Shown here piece by piece: positions 45,421-56,673 of a DNA stretch of 64,000 nucleotides. The stretch lies in assembly GCA_002270565.1 (NCBI GenBank), contig NQMI01000014.1, forward strand, positions 496,001 through 560,000, written 5' to 3'. The notes below the pieces were generated by a model. That model saw nothing but the letters and a program-made list of their open reading frames with translations, ran no database searches and had not been told where the DNA came from. Made by a program: the position numbers and the translations under genes. Origin of the DNA: Stenocarpella maydis. Taxonomy: Eukaryota > Ascomycota > Sordariomycetes > Diaporthales > Diaporthaceae. Within the stretch, counting starts at the first letter, position 1. Each line of letters opens with the position of its first letter.

Positions 45421-47578
45421 CTATGGGAATGTGGGCGGGTACCCCATAAGCATAGGCTGCGGCGGCGGCGGCGGCGGCATTGACATTGGGATAGGCCCCG
45501 TTCCCATACCCATAGGGCCTCTAGCAGGAGCGTTGAGGTTCTTGTTGAACAGCCCTATGAGGCGCCGGCCAACGGACGGCTCAAGTTCTGTGCCGTCCCT
45601 GGCAATTTTGACCTCTCTGTTCGAGTTCCAGGGGTTCCGCAGGCCCCTGCAGCGGTAGAACGGGAGCCTTGTCGTGCATAGCCACTCTAGCTTGAACGGC
45701 TTGCCCCAAGTCTTGCTTTCCGGTCCGAGGTCACCGCTGAGGCTCGACTCAGCGTCTAGGTCGGCGTTGGCTGTAGTGGCGCCGGCGGGCGCCTCGTCTG
45801 CTGCCAAGTTGTCTGCGTAGTCCTCGCGAAGAACTTCCCAGAATATTGTGCCTCGTGCCAAGTCGTCAATAATGCGTCCTTTGGGGGTGAAGTCGTTTGA
45901 TTCGGTGGGGATCTCTTTTGGCAGGTCCACATCGCTGACGGACTGAGACTTCGGGGCAAATTCTATCGCCACTGCTGGGTCTTCGTTGATAGTGGAAACC
46001 ATTCGAGCGTAGCCGTAGTATTCGCCAGACTTATTGGCAGAAAAGACCAGGTAAACGTTCTCGACTGTCTGTTTTTCATAATCCTCAATTACAACGCGTC
46101 CACGTTCGCAGTCTTTGATGACGTACCTTGAAAGCTTTGTTGAGATTCTCCTCGTTATGGGCTTGAGTAGCCCAGATTCCCGTCCGCACACTCAATTCGA
46201 GGTCCTCAACTGTGAGACTCTTCAGGACGAAGAACTTGTCCTTTTGTGCGGGGCCATCGGCTGTGGTAGGTGAGACTTTAGCCTCTGGAGCGCTCGAAAC
46301 CGACGGTGTCCCATTTTCGGAACTGCTTGGTTCGCCGTCTAAAGCAGGGGGAGGCAAATTCTCCTTGAGCTCTGCTACGGGCACATGGTGCGGTGTCGCA
46401 GCTGATGGGCCAGTAGGTGCCGTGATTCCAGACACACCTTCGACGGTGTTCTTACGCAGTCTGCTCACGAGTCTCACGGACTGGAATTTGGATTCGTGGA
46501 GTTTTTGTTGGGCTGCTAAGCAGCTGGGCTCGTCCTTGTAGTTCGCAAAAGCGCAGTTGGACTTGGCGATCAGGAATAAAGATTCCAGGCCCTCTGCTTC
46601 CTTGCAGACATGGTGGACGAGGCTCATCAAGTCGGTCTGAGACGGCAGGTTCCCAATCCAGATGGCGTGGCCTTCGAAAATTTAGTTAGACAATGATGTT
46701 TTCTTTTTTTTTTTGCTCTGGCGCATTGACTTACCGCTTTGTCGGGGCTTTCTAGGCGGTCCACGGACGACATTCGATTTACTTTCATCTGAACCTGCGC
46801 CTAGTCAGATATGTTTATCAACCACGACAGCCTTAACCGTTCACTTACTATTCTTTGGTTCCTGCGAAGTGGGAAAAACCACGCCGGCCCCGCCATCCAC
46901 GACTTGCGTTGGACCAGCCCTGATTTCAGACTGGGAGCCAGGGACGGGCATAAAAGAGCCCACCATCGCCTGGTTGTGAGGCGCCTGGGAATGAGAATGG
47001 AATGGGGCCATATGTGGGTAGTAGTAACCCCCCATCGAGGAATGAGATTGTTGGTTTCCCATCATCTGATTGCCATAGTAAGGCATGCTCGGCATGTTAT
47101 TCCTCGGGGACATGTTTGACTGCGGCTGGGACGGAGAGATAGGGGAACCATAGTAGGGCGACATCTGCGCCTGCTGTTGCATGTAGTACGTCTGGTTCGG
47201 TACCTGTCCCATGGCTCCCTGCCCGCTGTAGTGGGGCATCGGTTGTGTCTGGCCGAGCATGCTTGGTGAAGCTCCGGGAGGGTTGTAACGCATCTGGGAA
47301 TTGTTCACTGGGCCCTGTCTGTAACGAGGCTGTGGTAGGGCATTCGCCAGCGATGCCATGTTGTACGGGCCGGGCCGGGCGGGCGCTTGTGGTTGTGCCA
47401 TCTCGAAAAGTGACGCGAAAGCTGCCTGAGGTTGACCGTAGAGCTGGCCCGTATACGCTTTGTGAGAGTCGTCGCCTTGACCGCCCTGATTAGGAGTGTG
47501 TTGGGTCTCTGGAGGACCTGCTTGGAGGAAGGCGGTTGCTGGTAGATCACTCGCGGAACTCATTGGATCGCCGCCCAT
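45421..47578 (-). CDS. RRM plus YTH domain RNA-binding protein (putative m6A reader)
   Basis: YTH domains bind N6-methyladenosine in RNA through an aromatic cage. Four exons, 46849-47578, 46735-46794, 46127-46671 and 45421-46068, join to 660 residues; introns are 54, 63 and 58 bp. Residues 1-240 are Gln/Pro/Met/Tyr-rich and disordered. An RRM starts at about 265 with HAIWIGNLPSQTDL as RNP2; SNCAFANYKDE fits RNP1. The YTH domain starts at about 399 (KFFVLKSLTVEDLELSV) with cage residue W420 in GIWATQ, then VYLVFSANKSGEYYGYARM. A negatively charged insert of about 80 residues comes before FKLEWL (second cage tryptophan, W574), PFYRCRGLRNPWN and VKIARDGTELEPSVG. RRM-YTH pairing is known in fungi. 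The ATG at 47578 has a good context; a later one, 15 nt on, is possible. Targets are unknown. Confidence 0.9.
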
Positions 47579-50500
47579 TGAAGCTCTCTTCGGAATCCCT
47601 AGGCTCTTTCGCGACAGTCAGCAGGGTCCCACCAAACCGGCAATAGCCATGCCCACGTCGATCTGGAACGGCATGGCAGTATACCTGCGTGTGTCTGAAA
47701 ATGAATGCAAGTCTGCAACTATAAGCAGCAGGTCCGGGTGTAGGGAAAGGAGGGCGATCTCCCGTGAGAGGTCGAAGCGGAATGTCGCGTGGGCGGGTTG
47801 AGAGACGACAAAAACGAGATTCTCGGAACTAACCAGTCTTTAGGTAATGACTTCGCAGAGGCAAATAACAGCTGTTGGATGTTTTGGTACCTTGGGTAGG
47901 GTGCTATAGCGTCCTTTTAGCACGGTCGTAGTGCAGAGACTCGTGGCCCGGTGCCCACAGACGGCACGCTGCGACAGGCCGGACCTTTAAGACGGTGAAC
48001 CAATGCTACTCTGGACGATGTCCCAGTAGCAGGGGTGCCGGGAAGGAGGAGCTGCCAGGTGCCCTTGTATCCGCAGGGGCAAACAAAGCTAAGACCGGGG
48101 GAAGGAGGCAGGTGTGGCTGAGAGAATGCGGCTTTCTCGAACGCTCTTGCTGCTCCCACAGTATCGAAAGGACTAGGGTGCCCAATCCTATGGGTGTGCC
48201 CCGTACCTGTGTGGGCTGCTTCGCCTGCTCGAACAGGGAAAAGAACAACAGCGGCCCGAAGGCGAGCAAGCGAGCGGTGGGCTCGAGGTTCTGTGAAAGC
48301 TAGGTCCTGGAGTCGGTCTGGATTCGCCTAGGCACCGTGATCCGGAGGTAAAGTACGGGTTAACAGGCCACAAGCTGGTCTTGCCACAGCAAACGGCGAA
48401 CACCCGAGACCTAGGGGCTTGCCGCCGAGTAGCGCTATATTTCTCGTGGTCGTATGTCAGTACGGAAGTGGATGACAGAAATAAGATTATATCAGCAAGC
48501 TTTGAAATGGCCGATCATTGCATGGGAGGGATGAAGCACGCATCAATGATGATCGAGTGACGATCTGGATTGCTTCGTTTAAAATGGTCGATGCTGTGAA
48601 GGGGGCCTGGCGAGACGACGCTGTGGCGGAAGTTGGGCGAGCTACCTGGAGGAGGAGGAGGCAGGGGAGGATGACAACAGGCGATATACATATGTACCTG
48701 TAGTGGTTTAGTTTAGGTAGGTGGCCAAATTGTCTGCGAGGTCCAGTCCAGTCCGGTCTTGGGCAGCTCAGTGACTTGTCAATTTTTCACGCGTCCGGAG
48801 CATGGCATGATATGGGAACGGGGGCAGTGGAGATGGGGCGAAAAAAAAAAAAGGGCAGGAAAGGGTCTTGACAAGTACATGTCCACTCGAGGACAGGCGG
48901 GAGCATCCTGGCTCGAGACCTTCAAAGAAGAGAGGCCCTTGACGGGGCGTGGAGACGCAGCAATGGGGTCTCGATCCAGCAACGCCGGGGAGGGGTGGTG
49001 GTAGCAGAGAGGGACAAGGCCACAAGGAAACCCTGGGAGGGTGGTCTACCTGCCATCCCGGCCTCCAGAACATCGATCCCATGGGGATGGTAAAATGAGA
49101 TGGGAATGTCGATTTTCGATGGGCCGCTAGGAGGTAACACGGCTGCACGGCAGTGTCTTGGACCAGGCGCACCCCTGACCATCAGCGTTTCGCCACCGAC
49201 GGCCTGTTGAGAGACGTCGCAGCTTGAGATCGCTGAGCCACACTTGTTCTAGGCTCCCCAACTTTGGGTGTCTTCCCACGCACCGGGTGCTACCACTCTG
49301 GTGGCGGAAGGAGGATGAAGCACCTGGACCCTGTGGTGGGTGAAGAGCTGACCTGCCAAGCACCCCCCTCTCTCCCTTGGCCCGTGAGTTTGAACATAAA
49401 ACTACAACGAGGAAGAAAAGGACACGAGGGAACAAAGAGCACCAGCAATTCGACTCGAGGCGGGTAGGGAAAGCCACCAGCTCGTCCTGACCGGAAGAAC
49501 TTGTCCTAGGGTCCGTCCCATCAGAGAGCGTCCTCTCCAGTATGCCCTGATACAGCACCCAGATGAGGCCGTGGCGCCATCTAGCACGGATCAAGAGCAG
49601 CCAGCCAGAACTTAGCCTCAGTGCTAGGGCCGCCCATCAGCAATGGACTCATCCACGGCAAAACGGGTTCGTGGGAGCTGGGTGGGAAATTTGTGCCAGG
49701 CTTGGTTGTAGGCATGCAACGGCGACCCCTTCCGGCATGTACTGCGGACGGTTGGAAGCTTTCCTCCACGCTTGGCCTCGATAGCGGCACTTACCTTGCT
49801 TGACAAAGTAGCACACTGCACGATGTCCGACGGCTGCATAGTATGTGGCGATGTTACGACCCCCACCCCGCCAGCCAAGCAGCCTAAACCAAGTCGGACA
49901 TACCATCTCGAGGTCGCGGCGGCACCACCCTAGCAATAGATACTCTGGTTGGCAGACGTTAACTACCACACACGGGTAGCTTGCGTTGCAGACCATCAGC
50001 TCGACTCCTGCGAGCACCATTCTTGAGTGCGGCGACATGAAGCTTGATACTGGGCGTAGACAGACAGACAGAGGACCCCAAGGATCAGAGGCTGCCCACG
50101 AAATGACATCAGGCCTTGAGACTTTTATGGACATCATGACGGCATACAGACATGACGCGTGACGGGGCGTGTCGGCAGGGCGGATGGGCCTGATGGGGTA
50201 TTTGCGCCTTGGTAAGGGAATGAAGCCCACGGTGGGCGGTGGGGCCCCTTGCCGGGCGTGCTGCCGTGGTGTGACCAGAGGGAGGGATCGCAGCGCACGA
50301 GCTGACATGGCGGTGGCGCTGATCACGGAGCGCCTGGTCATCTCTCAGGGCCGTAGTGTGCTTAGAGAGCCATGCCTTTGGGGATTCGGTAGGGAAAATT
50401 CTGCCGATAGACATACCATGTTTTGTGTCGGCGAGACGACTCACAAGTCGACTGGGGCACCAAGGCACTCGGTCGTCAGACAGTTGCAGGCGCGGCTCCT

Positions 50501-53500
50501 CGGCGCTACACTAGCAGCAAGGCGAAGGAAAAAAGACCCTTTGGATGATCCCAACAAGGATGGTGCTCCTCGGGTGCCCAAACAGCCAAGGAAGTGACCA
50601 GATGCGCATGCGTTTGGAGCTCGGTAGCAGCCGCAGGGCTCCCCACGTTTGCGCAGTGGTAGTCAGTTGCTGTACGGGGCAGCGATCGCCGCGGGCGGTG
50701 GAGGGTGGGACTGAGAAATGACGTCGATGGGGGATGGCTTTGGGGGGGGCGGGGTGCTTGTCTGGCTAGACAATGTGACAATGTGACAATGTGCCACAGC
50801 AGCAATGCAGCCAGGGAATTACATTACACTGCAGACAGCTGTGCCGTGTTGTGGCTGTTGGGAGTCGTGACGCGCCTCCATCATGGTTTCAAGGGGGGCC
50901 CACAAAAGAGAGCGCGAGCACTCAGAGCTGTAGACGTTGTGGGTGAGAGACTGCTGCTGGTATTGAGAAGGGTGTGGGGGGGAGAGACCTTGGCCGGCCC
51001 GTTTCTCTGGGCCAGCTGGCTGGCAGTTGTACATTGTAGTGCACGGGACCGTCGAGATGGCGCGTGGTTACGCCTTGTGCAATAGAAGCCTTGGTGGCTT
51101 TGGTGAGGCGCATGTGATTTGGCACACAGGTACTCCGTACACGACACTAGTAAAGCCGGTGCCGAGTGTCGAATTTCGGTGTAGTCTATCTTCCATAAAT
51201 AGGTCCTCTCCGATGCCGAATGATGTGGGAATGTCGACATCGGCCATCTGGGAGCTGCTCTACACTACTGTGCAGGGCCGTAGTTGATCTTGCCGTTGCG
51301 TGTCAGGCCTGTGTGTGGACCGTATATGTGCTTGTGAGCCAATCTGGCGTACCTGGCGTACCTGGTCGAACCTGGGTTCCTGGGTAGCTCGGACCAATCC
51401 TGGGGTGTTTACTGATGTAAGAGGGTTGCTGGCTGACGTCACGTCAGAAATCAAAGGGTTCATTCAATGACACTGGTCTTGAGTGAGACTGATTGGGTTC
51501 CTGCAAGGCCAAGGCAGTCCCGTCCAGGGGCCCTTCCTCTTTGGGTAGCCGGGCACCTCTGAATGGAGCCTCCCAATGGCTTTGGGGGGGGGGGGGTTGC
51601 GCTAGCCGGCCGGCCGTGGTCTCGTTGGATTTCAATTGAAATTGTTGTGGCTTTGGCTCCTGATATTGCCCGAGTCTCTGAAGCCCAGCAGGCCAGTATT
51701 ATTGTTATCAAGCTGGTACTAAATTATTATCTGCATAGACAGGTAGCTAATGTGAACCCTCGGTGGACCACAATTGCAGCAGGTGTACCCGACGAGAGAA
51801 TCCTTGTCCGCCATCCGAGGCCCTGCCGAATAGTCTAAGTAATAGTAAAAGTACATATACTCCACTACAATCCCTGGGCAGTTCCCTTCCTGCCTTCTGG
51901 GGAAGCTGCCCCAGCAGCCCAAGCTGCGACAGCCAATCCCGGGCGCGCACCGGTTCCAATGACCCCACATTTGACGTCATGTATCGGAGGCTCTCACATG
52001 GCTGTCCATCAATCGGGCCGCTGGGCATTGTGTATTAATGCCTGCCTGCCTGCGTGCCTTTGTTCTCAAACCCAAGTTCTGAATCAATCCTGTCAGATGG
52101 CCGCAGAAACACAACGCCTGCGGGAAACAAGGTGTGACAGAGGTGTGTGACAAGAGAAGCCCAAGCCCTGCCATCCTCTGCCCCCATCGGCACATTGGGA
52201 GGGCACACGCCCAAGTCTGTTGCCACTGGTTCCCTGGAAATCCTGGGCAGGACCCTGAAGTCTGTAAATCGCCGCCACACAGGGAAGGGATCGCAGAGCC
52301 TATTCTACAGCATCTACATGGTACACTGCTTTACGGTTTTGCAGGCAGGGGCCGGTGGCATTGGGGCCCGGGAGCTGCGCTGCTGCGGGCCTACGATGGG
52401 ATGCTGCCCCGCCCTCGAGCGTCTGATGCCGGCCTATCACGACAGCACAGCCTTATTTGCCATCCCGACCTGCCTGCCTGCCAGCCTGCCTGCCAGCCGC
52501 AGAGCCGGGAGCGCCGCTTGAAAAAACTCGGGGCACCAACACAAAAGCCTCGAGTCCCGTAGACGCGGGGCGGGTTGGTGCTACTACATAGTGTACCTAG
52601 GTATGTTACCATCCCACCTCACCTGGCTCTGCAGGGTGTTTGCCGGGATACCGCCGCCCAGTAAGCCTCGACTGCGCCAGATACGCGCGCCCCCCTGATG
52701 TGAGGGAGCAAAGTGGCAAACTCCAACAGGGAGAGATCATCCATCCGCCTGCTCTGGGGGCACTGGATACGACGATGCCCACCCTCGAAATCATCCGTTG
52801 CACATGAGAGTTATTCTGGTCCTTTCTTCCGCAAGTCCGGGAGGCAGCCAAGCAGCCAGAGCCCACCTCGACCCGGGAACGCCGTCCGAGGATCGACAAG
52901 GGCGTCGTCGTAGTTTTCTCTCACCTTGGCGCACCGGGGCCTGCTTTGACTCCAACCCGACTGCCACCGCCGTGCCCAAGGCCGAACAGCTTCTTTGTTC
53001 GCCACCTCAACCCCCGGCATTTCCTGTGTGGGCTTGGGGCGACGTTGCCCGGGCACTCCTGGTCCTGACGGCCCTCTCGGCTTGGTACAGCGGTTATCCA
53101 ATGTCCGCCCGCGCTCTGGCTCGAGCTCTGGGTGGCCAGTAGCTGTTGGGGGTTCGTTTGGCTGGAGTAATACGTGCCACTAGAGTGTGTTTGGTCCCTG
53201 CGGTCGGAGTCCTCACTAAGCCCGTCAAGGACTACTAATATATGCACGTAGTTTCAGGTGAGCGTGTCGGCTACTCGATTCGAGGACGCCTTGCATGTGG
53301 CCTCGCCTCGCTTGCATGGGCCATAGTGATGTACCAGTGAAGTTGTGGTAATATCGACCGACTACTTGCAAATTCTATTCCTGAGCACGCTCCAGGTACG
53401 CCACGCGTGGGCATATGTACGAGTCAAAACCCTTCCGCGTGGCTCGCGAGTGGGCTCAACTGCCCTGTCGTGAGACACTTCGTGCATATCAGCCCCCACG

Positions 53501-55263
53501 GTTACGTCTGCTCTGTGAGCATATGGATGGCTGACTAAGTTCACGCCAAACAGGTAACGGAACTCGAACACGAAGAGACATGTGTACATGGAACTACTCT
53601 GCGAGTCATATCTCATGCCCTCCAGAGTGGCAAAGTGTCATGGGTCACAGGACTACCTAGGTATACGGCACACAGAGAACTACTGGGCCGTGACTCGGAG
53701 GTAGTGCCAGTAATGGAACGGAAGCAGTGACCACTCCTCGCGGAAAGGGCGTCAGGTACGCTGGAATTGCTCCCCAAATCTTGAAACCCTCTGAAAGGCG
53801 ATGCTATGATGAAAATGGATTACCTTGGTCTTTATAGTGGCTTCCAGATTCCAACAGAAAGTAAGCTGATGCTGAAAAGCATGTATTCCTTTGTCTGGAA
53901 CCAGGAGGAAAGCCTGCAAGTCCATCACGAAGACTATATATGGATGTGGATTAAACATACTGTCAATTTGGACCGCCGAATGTCGCGGACACATGTGCTC
54001 CGAGTGCTGGACAACATTGGCTTAATGTCACGGCCAGTATTGGAGACCTCAGCCAGGACATGACGGCCCGTCAAGACTGAATTAATGTAGAACCTGATGG
54101 ATCTTGAAGATTCGATGAATTTTACCACCTATAGATATAATCATCATCTGATAGTCTGTATCCTGTTCTGCAGATGTTGGTCGCCTCCACTCTCACACTT
54201 TGGCGCCGAGTCTATGCATACAAAAAGTAACCCCAGAAGATATGACGTGAATAAAATGCCGTGACATTTTTTTGAGGTGCATTCTGAACTAGGGGGTAGA
54301 ATCATCGCCGGAATGAGCCAGGTTTGAAGCATATTGAGAAACCAGGCTCCAGAAGGCAGATATTCCATGCACTGCAGCTACAGCTCTGGGCACGCAAATA
54401 GACACTTGCCAATTTTCGGGCGGGCACTTTTTTCCACGTGAAAAAGAGAATGAGACCAAATATTTGACGCTTTCTTATCCTTGTAAGACTAATATGGATT
54501 TGGGAGGATCACATTGAGCCGCAGTACATGTTTCCGTGCCCGAATGGCAGACGCCATTGACAGCCAGCCTTGGGGTGAAGTCTCGACTTTGACCGGATGC
54601 TTCTCATGTGCTTTCCGAAGGAGTACTTCTCCATGGGCTACAGGAAATCTACTGAGACACCTCCTAGGCACCACACGCACAGCTGTCTGGGGCGAGCCCG
54701 GCACTTCTCAGCGGCTCCTACATTGAGAACCGGCACTCACTGGCTGCCCCATCCGGTACATAAAACTATGAGACAAAGTTGAACAGACAAGACACAATAA
54801 GCGCCTTTTCAGAACATCTACCCACGAGTAACGCTCAGTCTCGCCTAGTCTACTTGGTGAACACGTCGAGATACCTAGTCTGCAGTGGCTGATCACAAAG
54901 TGTGGATGAGTGTCCCGGGGCCTTCCCTCAGTGACTACGTTTTCAGGCGGTGGACTCTTTGCGACTGATTAGACGTTTGATGCCGTTGCTCAATCCCGGA
55001 TGGCCGCCCAGCGTTCTGGCTATGAGCCGCAGGAAGCTCAAGCTACCCACCCTTGCCCAGGATCGTCGTACACTAGTGTGAATCACTGGGCTACGATGGT
55101 ATGGGGCAGCCCAAACGAGCGCTGAAACGGGCCTCTTGTGTCATGAATCTAGTCTTTATCTCATTGTGTGTCTTCGAAGCCGAGTGACTCCCATGATCGT
55201 ATCAGTACAAGTTGCTCTGTGCAGCAAGTCATCGTGAGACGCAAACCCCCGCAGCCAACCAAG
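47579..55263. other. Gene-poor stretch, 7.7 kb
   Basis: No gene is supported. The left end is presumably the YTH promoter. The rest carries domain-free frames on both strands, a three-unit ACAATGTG repeat (50770-50793), a G run longer than 10 bases near 51587, one TACTCCGTA copy (51131), two copies of the palindrome TACCTAGGTA (52594, 53654) and TGCC-rich runs near 52035 and 52470. An 85-codon frame at 53806-54063 was considered and rejected. Confidence 0.5.
50770..50793. repeat. 8-bp tandem repeat, ACAATGTG
   Basis: Three perfect ACAATGTG units in non-coding DNA. Confidence 0.9.
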
Positions 55264-56124
55264 CTAATCCTTCTTCAGAGGTTGGAGGATCTCCTCGATG
55301 CCATCTTTTGTGATGACCAGCATCTGCAGCCCGTCACCGACCTCGATGTGCCTCTCCACCGCGCCGTCAAATGCATCCTTCACCAGGATCTCCACCTCCT
55401 TCCGGGACAGCGGGTTCTTCTCCCGCTCCCGCAGCTCGTGGCCCACGCCGCTGCCCGGCACGTACTGGTTCTTGAAGTTGACCTGGTTGTCGAGGAACGG
55501 CATGATCAGGCTGGCGGCGGTGCCACCCGCGCGGCACATCTCGCGCTCGTAGCTGCCCACAGGGTCGTAACTGTAGACGGCGCCCTTGCCCTCCTCATCG
55601 AGGCCGCCCAGGATGGCGTACGCGTAGTAGGGGAAGAAACGCTTCTGGTAGAGGATCGTCGACAGCCGCTTCGCGCAGGCGTTAACGCTCATCGGCTTGC
55701 CATGCCGGTACCGGTACATCTTGCAGATGGTGTCCAGGCGCTCCTTGAGCGCCTCGCCGTCCGCCGCGAAGCCGCACACCGAGAGGACAAGGTTCGCGTC
55801 GTGCTGGTCCGCCGTGCTACCGCCGACCTTGAAGACCTTGGGGTAGTGTCGTGTATTGATGCTGTAGCCGGACGTGTGTCTGGTGTCGCCCGCGAGGATG
55901 GCGAAGTCGGCGCCGGCGATGGCGAGGATAGAGCCGCCGTTGTCGGTGTATCTGTGGGAAAGTCAGAATGCTGGGAGGGCAGGTGGTGTCAACAGCGACG
56001 ATGCAACAGTCACTCACGGGTCAAAGCGATGTTGCCGGAACTCGCCATTGTTGGTTGTGGGGGCATCATTGAACGAATAGTTGGGCCCGTTCATGAGGGG
56101 GTTCTGGCTGAACATGGCAGCCAT
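55264..56124 (-). CDS. PRE7: 20S proteasome subunit beta-6 (Pre7/PSMB1 family)
   Basis: Beta-6 is a structural, non-catalytic subunit of the 20S core particle. Two exons, 56018-56124 and 55264-55951, join to 264 residues across a 66-bp intron (GTGAGT...CCACAG). Beta-6 hallmarks are GGSILAIAGADFAILAGDTR, GYSINTRHYPKVF, KRFFPYYAYAILGGLDEEGK, VYSYDPVGSYEREMCRAGG and SLIMPFLDNQVNFKNQY, and the end DGIEEILQPLKKD matches the family. No active-site threonine is expected in this subunit. The start MAAMFSQNPL is favoured as the first in-frame ATG; MFSQ, three codons on, is possible. It is divergent from STT4 with about 550 bp between starts. Confidence 0.95.
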
Positions 56125-56673
56125 TTCTGCGGTTCTGGAGATGGTATTGACGGCAGAGATGCGCTGGTGAGGAAGGACGTGTGCGGTGGAGGAGGATGGG
56201 GTGTGTTCGCCGTTTGCGTTGATGGTATGCGATTGATGGATGGTGGGCTTGAGGCTGCAAGCTGTCGAGTGAGGTCGGGCGCGTCAGCCTTGCTCTGCCT
56301 GTAGGCGACAGGGGTAGCTGCAGCTTTGACTAAGCAGCGAGCCGGAGTCGCCAGTGTCGTCACTGTAGGGTTTTGATTGGACTGCTTTATTAGCTGTCAT
56401 CTCTCTTGGACAAGGGGGCCCATCATCTAAGGGGATGCGCGTCAGCCCGCAGGCCGTTTGCTCCTATGTAAAGACAGGAGTCTTTGGGGCCACCAAGGGC
56501 GCAAAACACTCACTTTGCATATAACACTGTCGTTTCTTAGTATCGTTGGCCTGGCGATGGAATAGAATCTAACTGATCTCCTGACTCTACCCTCGATCCT
56601 TCCTAGCTTTCTGCAGCGAAGCGACCGACTGCGGTACTCAGGTGCCCAGCGAACCCTGTACCCGAAGCCCACC
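56125..56673. promoter_or_regulatory. Divergent promoter, proteasome beta-6 / Stt4
   Basis: The 549 bp between two divergent start codons include TAGGGTT at 56366-56372 and a CCAAT-type box just after it (GATTGG). I looked for the yeast proteasome element GGTGGCAAA and did not see it. Confidence 0.5.

Noticed and set aside
53806..54063. An 85-codon plus-strand frame with ordinary amino-acid make-up
   Set aside because: The translation looks protein-like, but there is no domain, no supporting exon and no start context to separate it from chance.
55168..56304. A 378-codon plus-strand frame opposite the proteasome beta-6 gene
   Set aside because: It runs antisense across both beta-6 exons and the intron. 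The beta-6 match on the minus strand is unmistakable.
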